64,000 bases of DNA from an uncultured Prevotellaceae bacterium (GTDB taxonomy: Bacteria > Bacteroidota > Bacteroidia > Bacteroidales > Bacteroidaceae). A program made the position numbers and the translations under genes. Location of the stretch: NCBI GenBank assembly GCA_902784565.1, contig CACZVE010000003.1:62001-126000 (forward strand), read 5' to 3'. This document shows positions 31,217 to 39,932 of this stretch, piece by piece; position 1 is the first letter of the stretch, and each line of letters begins with the position of its first letter. The notes below the pieces were generated by a model, which made no database searches, was not told where the DNA came from, and saw nothing but the letters and a program-made list of their open reading frames with translations.

Positions 31217-32056
31217 TCACAGATTGGCGGCGAGGAATTTGCGACAAATTTCGACAGGAAGACCACGACGACGGGCATAATCGCAGAGTTGATCTTCACC
31301 AATCTTCCCGATAGAGAAATAACGAGCCTTGGGATGGGCAAGCATCAAACCGGAGACACTGGCATGAGGTTTCATGGCACCACTCTCCGTCAGGCGGATG
31401 CCAATCTGTTTCATATCCAACAGTTCATCGAGGACGAAGTTCAGGCTGGTATCAGGCAAGGATGGATAGCCTACAGCAGGACGGATGCCCTGAAACTTCT
31501 CTATTTGCATCTCCGGGATAGAGAGGTTTTCGTCCTTGGCATAGCCCCAATATTGCTTCCTCACTTCCTCGTGCATCCGCTCGGCAGTAGCCTCAGCCAG
31601 ACGATCGGCCAAAAGTTGCATCATCATCTTCTGATAGGGGTCTGCGTCGAAATCGGTTTCGAGTCCGTGGGAGACGGAAGTGGCGAAAAGGCCGATTTTA
31701 GAGGAAAGAGGAAAGAGGAAAGAGGAAGGAGAAATGTTTTGCGGGGCGATAAAGTCAGAAAGACAGAGACAATCGGAACCGGGCTGTTGCTGACGCAAAA
31801 GAGGTATTCTCTTTCCACTTTTCTCTTTCCACTTTCCACTAAACACAACGATATCATCGCCATCTGCGTTGGCATCAAACAATTCAAAAAGCCCAAATGT
31901 CTGATAGGTACCGTCGATCTGGCGCAGAGCCTCTTCTGCCTCCTGACGCAGTTTGGCTTTTTCGTCCTCAGGCTTCCCACTCATTCCCCAGGCATGATAG
32001 AAATATGCCCAGTTGATATAGGGTGCGACCTCTGATATCTGATAGGTAATCTTCAT
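31217..32056 (-). CDS. Stand-alone MetH activation-domain protein
   Basis: 279 aa. The C-terminal half (about 165-270) matches the AdoMet-binding activation domain of cobalamin-dependent methionine synthase: GIRPAVGYPSLPD, IGIRLTESGAMKPHASVSGLMLAHPKARYF, and KIGEDQLCDYARRRG. In MetH this domain supplies AdoMet to repair oxidised cobalamin; here it is on a separate protein. Residues about 75-83 (KWKEKSGKR) and 110-120 (PSSFLFPLSSK) come from GAGGAAA-type repeats in inverted orientation, so the linker has been expanded by repeat DNA. The ATG at 32056 overlaps the dihydroorotase stop (ATGA). Confidence 0.85.
   Translation of the reverse strand: MKITYQISEVAPYINWAYFYHAWGMSGKPEDEKAKLRQEAEEALRQIDGTYQTFGLFELFDANADGDDIVVFSGKWKEKSGKRIPLLRQQQPGSDCLCLSDFIAPQNISPSSFLFPLSSKIGLFATSVSHGLETDFDADPYQKMMMQLLADRLAEATAERMHEEVRKQYWGYAKDENLSIPEMQIEKFQGIRPAVGYPSLPDTSLNFVLDELLDMKQIGIRLTESGAMKPHASVSGLMLAHPKARYFSIGKIGEDQLCDYARRRGLPVEICRKFLAANL
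31700..31841. repeat. Inverted pair of GAGGAAA-type repeats inside a gene
   Basis: GAGGAAAGAGGAAAGAGG at 31700-31732 and its rough reverse complement (CTTTCCACTTTTCTCTTTCC type) at 31808-31841, both inside the MetH-activation gene and read in frame. Confidence 0.6.
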
Positions 32057-33372
32057 CGGAAACTGACAGGCTGACCAATATAATCTGCATCCACTGTGCC
32101 ATCGGCATAGACAGAATGTCCGTTGCAGAGCGTACGCTCTACCTGCCAAGAGAACTCGTGACCTTCCATCGGACTCCATCCGCACTTGCTGAGAATCGTG
32201 TCCTTTGTGCACACCCAAGGGCTGTTGGGACGCACCAGTACGATATCTGCCTGATAGCCCTCACGCAAGAAACCACGATTCCTCACCTCGAAAAGACGGG
32301 CTGGGTTGTGACACATCAGTTCCACAAGACGCTCCAAAGAAAGCACACCCTTATCTACCAGTTCAAGCATCGTGACGAGTGAGAACTGTATCATCGGCAT
32401 TCCACTGGCGGCACGTGCACAGCCTCCCTCCTTCTGAGACAATAGATGAGGCGCATGATCTGTACCAATCACAGCAATGCGACCATCATTCAAGGCCTGG
32501 CGCAAGGCAGCACGATCTTGTGCAGTCTTGATGGCTGGGTTGCACTTGATACGGGTGCCCAGCGTGGCGTAGGCGCTGTCGGAGAAATAGAGATGACTCA
32601 CGGTGGCCTCAGCAGTGATTCCCTCACCTGCAATCAGTTCTAACTCTTTGGCGGTGGTGAGATGGGCGATGTGGAGACGGGCCTGATGCTTCTGGGCCAG
32701 TTCTACGGCTAGACGCGTACTCTCATAGCAAGCCTCCTCACTGCGGATCTCCGGATGGTGCACCACCTCAGGATCATCGCCATACTTACGCTTCGCCTCT
32801 GTCATATTACGGTTGATGATGTCTGTATCCTCACAATGCGCCATAATCGGCAGACGGGCAGAAGAGAAGATACGTTCCAGAGACTCACGACGATCCACGA
32901 GCATATTCCCCGTTGAGGAACCCATAAAGAGTTTGATGCCTGGAATACGGTGTGCGTCGAGTTGGTCGAAGCATGCCACATTGTCGTTGGTGGCCCCAAA
33001 GAAGAAACTATAATTCACGTGACTCTTCTGTGCTGCCAGCGCGAATTTCTCTTCAAGGGCTTCGAGGGTAGTGGTCTGCGGCACGGTATTGGGCATATCG
33101 AAGAAACTCGTCACTCCCCCTGCCGCAGCGGCTCGACTCTCACTGTCGATATCCGCCTTCTCCGTCAGACCAGGTTCACGGAAATGCACATGATCGTCGA
33201 TGACACCAGGGAGTACAAAACATCCCGAAGCATCGATGACCTCGTCAACAATGTCTTCGGGACTCGTTTCTCCTTCTACAATCTTACTTATCTTAGTGTC
33301 TTCGACGACTATTGATCCGTCGAATATCTTGCCTTCATTGACAATCTTTCCCCCCTGAATGACAGTCCTCAT
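32053..33372 (-). CDS. pyrC: Dihydroorotase
   Basis: 439-aa amidohydrolase: metal ligands His61 and His63 in DDHVHFREPG, then IMAHCEDTD, LHIAHLTT and GTDHAPH with the catalytic Asp. It closes carbamoyl aspartate to dihydroorotate in pyrimidine synthesis. The Lys that is usually carboxylated lies in IKLFMGSSTG. It is translationally coupled to the genes on both sides by ATGA overlaps, in the order DUF4369 lipoprotein, pyrC, MetH-activation protein. Confidence 0.92.
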   Translation of the reverse strand: MRTVIQGGKIVNEGKIFDGSIVVEDTKISKIVEGETSPEDIVDEVIDASGCFVLPGVIDDHVHFREPGLTEKADIDSESRAAAAGGVTSFFDMPNTVPQTTTLEALEEKFALAAQKSHVNYSFFFGATNDNVACFDQLDAHRIPGIKLFMGSSTGNMLVDRRESLERIFSSARLPIMAHCEDTDIINRNMTEAKRKYGDDPEVVHHPEIRSEEACYESTRLAVELAQKHQARLHIAHLTTAKELELIAGEGITAEATVSHLYFSDSAYATLGTRIKCNPAIKTAQDRAALRQALNDGRIAVIGTDHAPHLLSQKEGGCARAASGMPMIQFSLVTMLELVDKGVLSLERLVELMCHNPARLFEVRNRGFLREGYQADIVLVRPNSPWVCTKDTILSKCGWSPMEGHEFSWQVERTLCNGHSVYADGTVDADYIGQPVSFR

Positions 33373-34148
33373 TTCTGCGGTACATTGGTCAAGGGCACAT
33401 GCAGCGAGTCAGGGATAGTTTCTGGCTGGACAGCCTGTTGGGGCGTATCATCCACCAGTCCGTTCTGTCGCACCTGTATCTCGTTGGCTGTCTGATAGTA
33501 CTCCTTCACGTATGGATCATCCTTGAAGTTCTTCGTAGCCTTGCTCATGATGTCCTCTATCTGCGGTGTCAGCACAGGATAAGGGTAGTTGCTCGTCATA
33601 ATCATAAAGACACCCGGACCGAGCACATTGTCGAAATTCTCCACGATGAAGTTCGTTACCAACGAGTCTTCGCGCTGGGCGATGGTGGCAGCCTCCACGG
33701 AGAGTTGCCTGTCGATGGTCTCTTCATCAATACCGTCGAGCAGCATCTGACTCTGCTTGTGGGAGAGTTCGTTCATCTCGTTGTTCAACTGTGTATGCAG
33801 CGTGATGAACTCATACAGTTTGTCGTTCAGGGGTGATCCGCTCACCTTCTGACTGGCGGCATCCAACTTGATCTCTATCTCCCCCTTTTCCACGACGATG
33901 GGCAGAATACTCTCGTCGTCCATGAAGAGGTTAGCCATACGAATCGTGTCGAGCAGTCCTGCAAAACGGAACTTGCCATGCACCACGTCGCAGGAATCGA
34001 TATTCTTCAATTCATTGTCCTTAAAGGCTTTCAGGTATAGTTTACTGCCATCCAGCGATGAAATCGATGATGAGCCCTGAATGTTATAGGACTCAGCACA
34101 CGAGGTCAGCGCCAAAACAGTTATCAATGCTAATAGAACTCTGCTCAT
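33369..34148 (-). CDS. DUF4369-type lipoprotein
   Basis: 259 aa. Signal MSRVLLALITVLALTSC with lipobox LTSC (Cys17). The mature part starts with a DUF4369-like beta domain (LDGSKLYLKAFKDNELKNIDSCDVVHGKFRFAGLLD), which in Bacteroidota often precedes a thioredoxin fold; here the C-terminal part is helical and no CxxC is present, so it is not a thiol-disulfide oxidoreductase. The ATG at 34148 is 20 bp from the -7 box; an ATG six bases upstream is possible. It heads an operon with pyrC. Confidence 0.8.
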   Translation of the reverse strand: MSRVLLALITVLALTSCAESYNIQGSSSISSLDGSKLYLKAFKDNELKNIDSCDVVHGKFRFAGLLDTIRMANLFMDDESILPIVVEKGEIEIKLDAASQKVSGSPLNDKLYEFITLHTQLNNEMNELSHKQSQMLLDGIDEETIDRQLSVEAATIAQREDSLVTNFIVENFDNVLGPGVFMIMTSNYPYPVLTPQIEDIMSKATKNFKDDPYVKEYYQTANEIQVRQNGLVDDTPQQAVQPETIPDSLHVPLTNVPQK

Positions 34149-34167
34149 ACACATTTGTTTTCGTTTG

Positions 34168-34175
34168 CAAATGTA
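34168..34175 (-). promoter_or_regulatory. Promoter -7 box for DUF4369-pyrC operon
   Basis: TACATTTG on the minus strand, 20 bp before the ATG at 34148, so the leader is very short. Confidence 0.58.
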
Positions 34176-34234
34176 CGATGTTCTCTTGAAGTACAAAAAT
34201 AAATTTGCGCATTTTAAAACAAATGCGCAAACTT

Positions 34235-34648
34235 TTATAGTTTTTTTGAAGATGTATCCGCCTCTTTCTCCAATTCGTGGCCGATTCGGTGCGTGGTGTA
34301 CAGTTGCAGGATGGCGGCAATCAGAAGCACAACCACCCATTTGTTATACACATATTGTATATAGGTAATGTAACTGAGTCCAAGGAAATTTCCCTGATTG
34401 GCGAGCATCAACAAGGCGGCTATCAGGAAAAGCACATCACTCAGCAACATAATCCTGCGAAGACGACGGATGACAAAGTTCTGACCTTCGTAGCGCTGAA
34501 GCATCTGCATCGACGCAAAGCAGATGGCACCCACGGCAAAGACGTATGGTGCGAAACGCCATGCCAACAGACTGGCACCAGCCCCAACCACCATCAGCAG
34601 TCCGCCAACGAGGTAGATGATGCTCTGCACCTTACTCAGTTGTCTCAT
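34235..34648 (-). CDS. Four-helix membrane protein of unknown function
   Basis: 137 aa with four hydrophobic helices (about 8-30, 34-48, 63-82, 97-116) and charged ends. The first helices read YLVGGLLMVVGAGASLLAW and FAPYVFAVGAICFASMQML. It overlaps the DivIC/FtsB-like gene by 17 bp and so is cotranscribed with it. No family is recognised with confidence; a role at the division site is only a guess from context. Confidence 0.65.
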   Translation of the reverse strand: MRQLSKVQSIIYLVGGLLMVVGAGASLLAWRFAPYVFAVGAICFASMQMLQRYEGQNFVIRRLRRIMLLSDVLFLIAALLMLANQGNFLGLSYITYIQYVYNKWVVVLLIAAILQLYTTHRIGHELEKEADTSSKKL

Positions 34649-34991
34649 TGTTTACAATCGGTTTGGGGGTACGGTCATCATCACTCAACACGTAGATGTC
34701 CTCATCGTCGGCTTTCATGAAATACCGTTCACGGGCAATCTTCTCCATCGCCTTCGGATCCTTGTTCAACTGACGTATCTGAGTCTGATCTCGCTCGTAG
34801 GCGGCATTGTACTTGTCGATTTCCTCCTCCAACTCGCTGATACGACGCTGGTTCTTGAAGTGATTCCAGACACTGTTCTCATCGAGGAAGCCCACGATAA
34901 GCACACCCAACAGACAGACCAGCGTATATTTCAGGGCCTGCGAACGCCACACTTTTAGGGCGAGAACTTTAATATTATCCAATACTTTCAT
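34632..34991 (-). CDS. DivIC/FtsB-like septum formation protein
   Basis: 119 aa: short cytoplasmic N-terminus, one transmembrane helix (about 20-38), then a coiled coil (RRISELEEEIDKYNAAYERDQTQIRQL) and the conserved DPKAMEKIARERYFMKADDEDIYVL. This is the layout of FtsB/DivIC proteins, which bridge FtsL and FtsQ and link divisome assembly to septal wall synthesis. The ATG at 34991 is 12 bp after its -7 box. An open frame continues upstream through the dnaX region but is a shadow. Confidence 0.88.
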   Translation of the reverse strand: MKVLDNIKVLALKVWRSQALKYTLVCLLGVLIVGFLDENSVWNHFKNQRRISELEEEIDKYNAAYERDQTQIRQLNKDPKAMEKIARERYFMKADDEDIYVLSDDDRTPKPIVNNETTE

Positions 34992-35002
34992 AAATTCGTT
35001 TG

Positions 35003-35010
35003 CAAAGTTA
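35003..35010 (-). promoter_or_regulatory. Promoter -7 box for DivIC-like gene
   Basis: TAACTTTG on the minus strand. The box at 35033-35040 on the plus strand has the same sequence and context (GTGTAACTTTGCA). Confidence 0.6.
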
Positions 35011-35032
35011 CACAATTTCCGAAAAAAATGTG

Positions 35033-35040
35033 TAACTTTG
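35033..35040 (+). promoter_or_regulatory. Promoter -7 box for dnaX
   Basis: TAACTTTG, 23 bp before the dnaX ATG at 35064; back to back with the DivIC-like promoter. Confidence 0.6.
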
Positions 35041-35063
35041 CACCATAATTTTTCAAAAAACAT

Positions 35064-36866
35064 ATGGAATATATCGTTTCGGCACGAAAGTACCGCCCCA
35101 TCACCTTCGACACGGTTGTCGGACAGGCGGCTCTCACCACCACGCTGAAGAATGCCGTGAAGAGCGGAAAACTGGCACATGCCTATCTCTTCTGCGGTCC
35201 TCGTGGTGTGGGAAAGACCACCTGTGCCCGTATCTTCGCCAAGGCCATCAACTGTCAGAACCCCACAGCAGACGGCGAGGCCTGTAATGCGTGTGAGAGC
35301 TGTCAGTCGTTCAACGAACAGCGGTCCCTGAACATCTTCGAACTCGATGCTGCCTCGAACAACAGCGTGGAGCATATCAAGACGCTCATGGAACAGACGC
35401 GCATCCCACCGCAACTCGGCAAGTATAAGGTCTTCATCATCGACGAGGTACACATGCTCTCCACGTCGGCCTTCAACGCCTTCCTCAAGACGTTGGAGGA
35501 GCCGCCTGCACATGTCATCTTCATCCTCGCCACAACAGAGAAGCACAAGATCCTGCCCACCATCCTGAGTCGTTGTCAGATCTACGACTTCGAGCGGATG
35601 ACGGTTCGTAATACCGTTGACCATCTGAAACATGTGGCAGAGCAAGAAGGCATCGCCTACGAGGAAGAAGCCCTCGCTGTCATTGCAGAGAAGGCCGATG
35701 GAGGTATGCGAGATGCCCTGTCGATTTTCGATCAGGCAGCCTCTTTCTGTCAGGGGAACATCACCTACCAGAAAGTCATCGAGGACCTGAACGTGCTCGA
35801 CTCGGAGAACTACTTCCAGATCATCGACCTCTCTATTAATAATAAGGTGAGCGATATCATGGTGCTGCTCAATTCAATCATCAACAAGGGATTCGACGGC
35901 GGACTGATGATCCAGGGTCTTGCTAAACACGTGCGCAACGTGCTGATGGCGAAAGACCCGCAGACACTGCCCCTGCTCGAAGTAAGCGACCAACAGCGCC
36001 AGCGCTATCAGGAACAGGCCAAGAAGGCCGAGACGCGTTTCCTCTATCAGACCCTGCGACTGATGAACCAGTGCGACATCAACTACCGCCAGTCTTCGAA
36101 CAAACGACTGTTGGTAGAACTGACGCTCATCGAAATCGCACAGATTACGCAACCCGATGATGGTGTCAGCGCGGGGCGTCGCCCCAAGAGATTAAAATCC
36201 CTGTTTAAGACCCTGATACAGCAGTCTCAGCCCAAGACCGCGGCCCCACAGGTAGCCGTGGCTGAGCCTGCTGCATCAACCCCAGCCCAAGCCCCAAAAG
36301 AACAAGGCAATCCTAGCGCCCCTAGCAATCCTAGGAATTCCAGGTCAGCCAGCGGTCCAAGTTCTCCTAGTACTCCTAGCACTCCTACCGCCCCAAAACT
36401 TGGTAACATCGGCTTCTCATGGAGCAATCTCCGTGGCAAATCCTCGAAGATGAATATCATCCCTGGCAGCCTCGCCGACAAAGACCAGCAGACCGCAGAT
36501 AATCAACCCTTCACCCAGGAAGACCTCGAACTACAATGGCTCTCGATGTGCAACCGTATGCCCCAGCAGTTCAGCGGTATCGCTGCCCGCATGAAAAACA
36601 TGAATCCCGTCATCACGGAGATGCCACAGATAGAGGTAACCGTCGATAACGAACTTGTTCAAAAGGAGATGCAAGACATTTTCAAAAGCATCCTGAAGAC
36701 CTTGAAGATCTATCTCCACAACGACGGCATCACGCTGACTATCCTTGTCAGCGACAAGCCTGCCAGTCAGAAGATCCTCACCCGTCGCGAACAGTTTGAG
36801 GAGATGAGCGAAAAAAATCCTGCCGTAGAAGCACTACGACAGGCATTTGATCTCGAACTGGCCTAA
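35064..36866 (+). CDS. dnaX: DNA polymerase III subunit gamma/tau
   Basis: 600-aa clamp-loader subunit. Walker A GPRGVGKTTCAR (about 47-58), a four-Cys zinc motif (C...C..C..C in CQNPTADGEACNACESC), Walker B IIDEVHML and sensor FILATTEKHKILPTILSRCQ. Residues 390-445 form a Pro/Ser/Ala-rich linker made from CCTAG-type DNA repeats (SPSTPSTPTAP), then a tau-like C-terminal domain. It loads the sliding clamp and couples polymerases. No slippery sequence for gamma formation was noticed. Confidence 0.94.
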   Translation: MEYIVSARKYRPITFDTVVGQAALTTTLKNAVKSGKLAHAYLFCGPRGVGKTTCARIFAKAINCQNPTADGEACNACESCQSFNEQRSLNIFELDAASNNSVEHIKTLMEQTRIPPQLGKYKVFIIDEVHMLSTSAFNAFLKTLEEPPAHVIFILATTEKHKILPTILSRCQIYDFERMTVRNTVDHLKHVAEQEGIAYEEEALAVIAEKADGGMRDALSIFDQAASFCQGNITYQKVIEDLNVLDSENYFQIIDLSINNKVSDIMVLLNSIINKGFDGGLMIQGLAKHVRNVLMAKDPQTLPLLEVSDQQRQRYQEQAKKAETRFLYQTLRLMNQCDINYRQSSNKRLLVELTLIEIAQITQPDDGVSAGRRPKRLKSLFKTLIQQSQPKTAAPQVAVAEPAASTPAQAPKEQGNPSAPSNPRNSRSASGPSSPSTPSTPTAPKLGNIGFSWSNLRGKSSKMNIIPGSLADKDQQTADNQPFTQEDLELQWLSMCNRMPQQFSGIAARMKNMNPVITEMPQIEVTVDNELVQKEMQDIFKSILKTLKIYLHNDGITLTILVSDKPASQKILTRREQFEEMSEKNPAVEALRQAFDLELA

Positions 36867-36869
36867 GCC

Positions 36870-36889
36870 AACTATTCACTATTCACTTA
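36870..36889. repeat. CTATTCACT-type short repeat
   Basis: ACTATTCACTATTCACTTAT between dnaX and the asnA stop; a member of the GTGAAAAGTGAATA family. Confidence 0.5.
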
Positions 36890-37924
36890 TATCAGGTTCA
36901 TTCCCAGCGCCTTGCACTCCTTGCGCATATCCTCGGGCCAGATGCTGGCCTGAATCTCACCGATATGTCCCTTGTGAAGCAGTACCATACACAGACGACT
37001 CTGTCCGATACCACCACCGATTGACAACGGCAACTGGTCGTTCAGCAGTTTCTGGTGGAAATACAGTTTCTCGCGTTCTTCCTTGCCCTCAATCTTCAAC
37101 TGGCGCAGCAACGATTCCTTATCCACACGGATACCCATCGACGAGAGTTCGAACGAGCGTCCCAGGACGGGATACCAGATCAGAATATCGCCATTCAGAC
37201 CCATCTTGCCATTCTCTGCCACCGTGCTCCAGTCGTCATAGTCGGGGGCACGTCCGTCGTGCTTCTCGCCATTCGACAGTTTACCGCCTATACCTATCAC
37301 AAACACAGCTCCGTAGGCCTCGCAGATGGCATCCTCACGCTCCTTCGGTGTCTTGTTGGGATACATCTTCAACAGTTCCTCGGCGTGGATGAAATGAATC
37401 TTCTCCGGCAGGAAGGGTTTGATCTGGGGATATGTCTCACAGGTCAGATACTCCGTACGACGGATGGCAGCATAGATACGCTCCACCACATTCTTCAAGA
37501 ACCCGAGTGTACGGTCCTCACGACGGATCACGGCCTCCCAGTCCCATTGGTCTACATAGAGCGAGTGCAGGTTGTCCAGTTCCTCATCGGCACGGATGGC
37601 ATTCATGTCGGTATAGATGCCATAGCCCGGCTCTATCCTATACTCTGCCAGCGACAGACGCTTCCATTTGGCCAGCGAGTGCACCACCTCTGCCTGCGCA
37701 TCACCGAGATCCTTGATGGGGAATGATACGGCACGCTCCACACCGTTCAGGTCGTCGTTGATACCCAGACCCTTCAACACGAACAAGGGGGCTGTCACAC
37801 GACGGAGCCTCAACTCCGTAGAGAGGTTTTGTTGGAAGAATTCCTTAATCAGTTTGATGCCCTGTTCGGTCTGCTTCATATCAAGCAGCGCCTCATATTT
37901 CACGGGCTTGATGACTTGTCCCAT
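36887..37924 (-). CDS. asnA: Aspartate-ammonia ligase (asparagine synthetase A)
   Basis: 345-aa class II synthetase-like enzyme that makes asparagine from aspartate and ammonia. Conserved parts: the start with KLIKEFFQQNLSTELRLRRV, FPIKDLGDAQAEVVHSLAKWKR, VDQWDWEAVI and the C-terminal GGGIGQSRLCMVLLHKGHIGEIQASIW (motif 3, ATP-binding Arg). Length as usual for AsnA. It is convergent with dnaX. The promoter box is at 37960-37967. Confidence 0.94.
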   Translation of the reverse strand: MGQVIKPVKYEALLDMKQTEQGIKLIKEFFQQNLSTELRLRRVTAPLFVLKGLGINDDLNGVERAVSFPIKDLGDAQAEVVHSLAKWKRLSLAEYRIEPGYGIYTDMNAIRADEELDNLHSLYVDQWDWEAVIRREDRTLGFLKNVVERIYAAIRRTEYLTCETYPQIKPFLPEKIHFIHAEELLKMYPNKTPKEREDAICEAYGAVFVIGIGGKLSNGEKHDGRAPDYDDWSTVAENGKMGLNGDILIWYPVLGRSFELSSMGIRVDKESLLRQLKIEGKEEREKLYFHQKLLNDQLPLSIGGGIGQSRLCMVLLHKGHIGEIQASIWPEDMRKECKALGMNLI

Positions 37925-37959
37925 AATTCAGTTTATGTTTAATTTGCGCATTTGCGGCG

Positions 37960-37967
37960 CAAAGGTA
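37960..37967 (-). promoter_or_regulatory. Promoter -7 box for asnA
   Basis: TACCTTTG on the minus strand, 36 bp before the ATG at 37924. Confidence 0.6.
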
Positions 37968-38090
37968 TCACTTTTATTGCAAATCTGCAAGCAAAACGCC
38001 AATTATTTTTGCAAAATGACACTTTCCCTTGATTTCCGCTAACAAATTGCGCACCGACCTTCCTCGTTAACAAATCATAATTCTTATAAA

Positions 38091-38125
38091 CTATTCACTT
38101 TTCACTATTCACTTTTCACTTTTTT
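38091..38125. repeat. TTCACTATTCACTTTTCACT-type repeat
   Basis: Four to five copies of CACT(A/T)TT just upstream of the tRNA promoter; a member of the GTGAAAAGTGAATA family in reverse orientation. Confidence 0.6.
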
Positions 38126-38129
38126 ATTG

Positions 38130-38137
38130 TACCTTTG
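38130..38137 (+). promoter_or_regulatory. Promoter -7 box for tRNA-Arg
   Basis: TACCTTTG, 13 bp before the first base of the tRNA. Confidence 0.62.
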
Positions 38138-38149
38138 CACTTGCTTTTC

Positions 38150-38221
38150 GCACCCGTAGTTTAAAGGATAGAATAACGGATTCCGGTTCCGTTGGTCACG
38201 GTTCGATTCCGTGCGGGTGTA
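38150..38221 (+). tRNA. tRNA-Arg (anticodon CCG)
   Basis: 72-nt cloverleaf. Acceptor stem GCACCCG / CGGGTGT (first pair G-T), anticodon stem ACGGA / TCCGT with loop TTCCGGT and anticodon CCG at 38183-38185, T arm CACGG-TTCGATT-CCGTG, discriminator A at 38221. CCA is not encoded. It reads CGG codons. Its own promoter lies just upstream, and the DUF4421 gene follows 32 bp later. Confidence 0.93.
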
Positions 38222-38253
38222 CTCCTGAAAGAGATTCCTCTGAACTGAAGGTT

Positions 38254-39234
38254 ATGAAAAAGTATCTATTAATTATCGTATCCCTCCTTGCCTTTATGAT
38301 TGAGGCCACCGCTCAAGACTTCGCTAAAGGGGTGTTGGCAAAGGTAGACAGTGTCCTTTCGGCACGTTATTATCGTAAGGGCACCATTGACACAGCCTAC
38401 GTCATACGGCCTTCGACAAAGTGGACAGTCAGGGCGCGGTTGAATGTGTCAGGCGCAAATCTTGAGACCAAGGGAATAGACAACGGCTCCCCTTTCAGGT
38501 CAGAGATGGAGGCCGACAAGAAGACAACGCTCAGTGTCGGTGTGACCTATCTCGGCGTCTCTCTCAATCTCGCACTCAACCCCGCCAAACTGATGGGCAA
38601 ATACAAAGATTATGAACTGAACCTAAACTGCTACGGCAAACGTTTCGGCTTCGACGTCGCCTATCAGGAGGCCAAAAACTTCACGGGCTGGTACGAGCAG
38701 GGGAGTATGGAGCGCATCACGCTGCCTGACGGTATGCTGTCGGTGAAGACACTGAACTTAAATGCCTTCTACGTCTTCAACAACCGTCGCTTCTCCTATC
38801 CCGCAGCCTTCTCACAGAGTTATATCCAGCGGCGCTCTGCCGGCAGTTTCCTCTTGGCCGCATCGGGTCAAGGACAGAGCGCCAAACTCGACGGGGAGCA
38901 AGCGGTAAAACTGAAGATGACTAACATCGGTCTCGGAGCAGGCTACGGCTATAATTTCGTACCCGGGAAGGACTGGCTGTTGCACATCTCTGCGCTACCC
39001 ACATTCATCGTTTATAGCAACACGTCGATGACGATGGGCGACGACCGTGTACCCCTGCACTACCACTTTCCGGAGGTCATCATCACCGGTCGCGGTGCCG
39101 TGGTGCGACAGTGGGGCAACAAGTTCATCGGTTTGTCGTCGGTGTACCATTTCACCAACATCGGTGATGAGGATGATCTCGCTGTACACAACACCAAATG
39201 GCGTGTCCGCGCCTTCTTCGGCCTACGACTGTAG
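38254..39234 (+). CDS. DUF4421-type outer-membrane protein
   Basis: 326 aa with a signal peptide (MKKYLLIIVSLLAFMIEATAQ). The body alternates amphipathic strands, with GVTYLGVSLNLALNPAKLMGK and FGFDVAYQEAKNFTGWYEQG, which is the pattern of DUF4421 barrels of Bacteroidota; it ends in a strand with a terminal aromatic region (RVRAFFGLRL). Function is unknown. No separate promoter box is seen between the tRNA and its ATG, so it may be read from the tRNA promoter. Confidence 0.78.
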   Translation: MKKYLLIIVSLLAFMIEATAQDFAKGVLAKVDSVLSARYYRKGTIDTAYVIRPSTKWTVRARLNVSGANLETKGIDNGSPFRSEMEADKKTTLSVGVTYLGVSLNLALNPAKLMGKYKDYELNLNCYGKRFGFDVAYQEAKNFTGWYEQGSMERITLPDGMLSVKTLNLNAFYVFNNRRFSYPAAFSQSYIQRRSAGSFLLAASGQGQSAKLDGEQAVKLKMTNIGLGAGYGYNFVPGKDWLLHISALPTFIVYSNTSMTMGDDRVPLHYHFPEVIITGRGAVVRQWGNKFIGLSSVYHFTNIGDEDDLAVHNTKWRVRAFFGLRL

Positions 39235-39309
39235 ACTATTCTCTCAGACGGCATTCACCTTATTATATAATTAATTGGGCGATTATTTGGCGGTCTCGAC
39301 AAAAAAGTG

Positions 39310-39317
39310 TAACTTTG
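39310..39317 (+). promoter_or_regulatory. Promoter -7 box for XRE-cupin gene
   Basis: TAACTTTG, 31 bp before the ATG at 39348. Confidence 0.6.
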
Positions 39318-39347
39318 CACCCCAGTAATCAACACATTATAACTTTT

Positions 39348-39932
39348 ATGTCAAGCAACAACACCGTCGTGGGATCCAAGATCAAGGGGATCCGCGAGTC
39401 AAAGAATCTCTCCATCGAGGAGATTGCAGAGCGTAGTGGTCTGACAGCAGACCAGATTATTTCGATTGAGAATGACCAGAACCTGCCCTCACTGGGGCCG
39501 CTGATCAAGATAGCCCGTGCACTCGGTGTGCGACTGGGTACGTTTATGGACGACAATGACGCCTTAGGTCCTGTCATCACCCGTGCCAAGGACCGCGAGG
39601 CCGACAGCAGCATCAGTTTCTCGAATGGTGCCACCGATGCCCGCAAGCACATGGAATACCATCCGTTGGCCCAGCAGAAGGCTGGTCGCCACATGGAGCC
39701 GTTTATCATCGACATCAATCCTGAGGAGAGTCCCAACTTCCAACTCTCTGCCCATGAGGGCGAGGAGTTCATCTATGTGATGCAGGGCGAGGTGGAGATT
39801 GTCTATGGCAAGGAGACCTACAACCTGAAAGAGGGCGATAGCATCTTCTACGACTCCATCGTGAAGCACCACGTGCATGGTGCCCCAGGCAAGAGTGCAA
39901 AAATCTTAGCAGTTGTCTATATTCCATTTTAA
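39348..39932 (+). CDS. XRE-cupin transcriptional regulator
   Basis: 194 aa. N-terminal helix-turn-helix (GSKIKGIRESKNLSIEEIAERSGL, then SIENDQNLPSLGPLIKIARAL) and a C-terminal cupin (about 115-194: HEGEEFIYVMQGEVEIVYG, GDSIFYDSIVKHHVHG). Such proteins sense a small ligand in the cupin barrel. It lies just before an acyl-CoA synthetase, which it probably regulates. The ATG at 39348 is fixed by the promoter at 39310-39317. Confidence 0.9.
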   Translation: MSSNNTVVGSKIKGIRESKNLSIEEIAERSGLTADQIISIENDQNLPSLGPLIKIARALGVRLGTFMDDNDALGPVITRAKDREADSSISFSNGATDARKHMEYHPLAQQKAGRHMEPFIIDINPEESPNFQLSAHEGEEFIYVMQGEVEIVYGKETYNLKEGDSIFYDSIVKHHVHGAPGKSAKILAVVYIPF

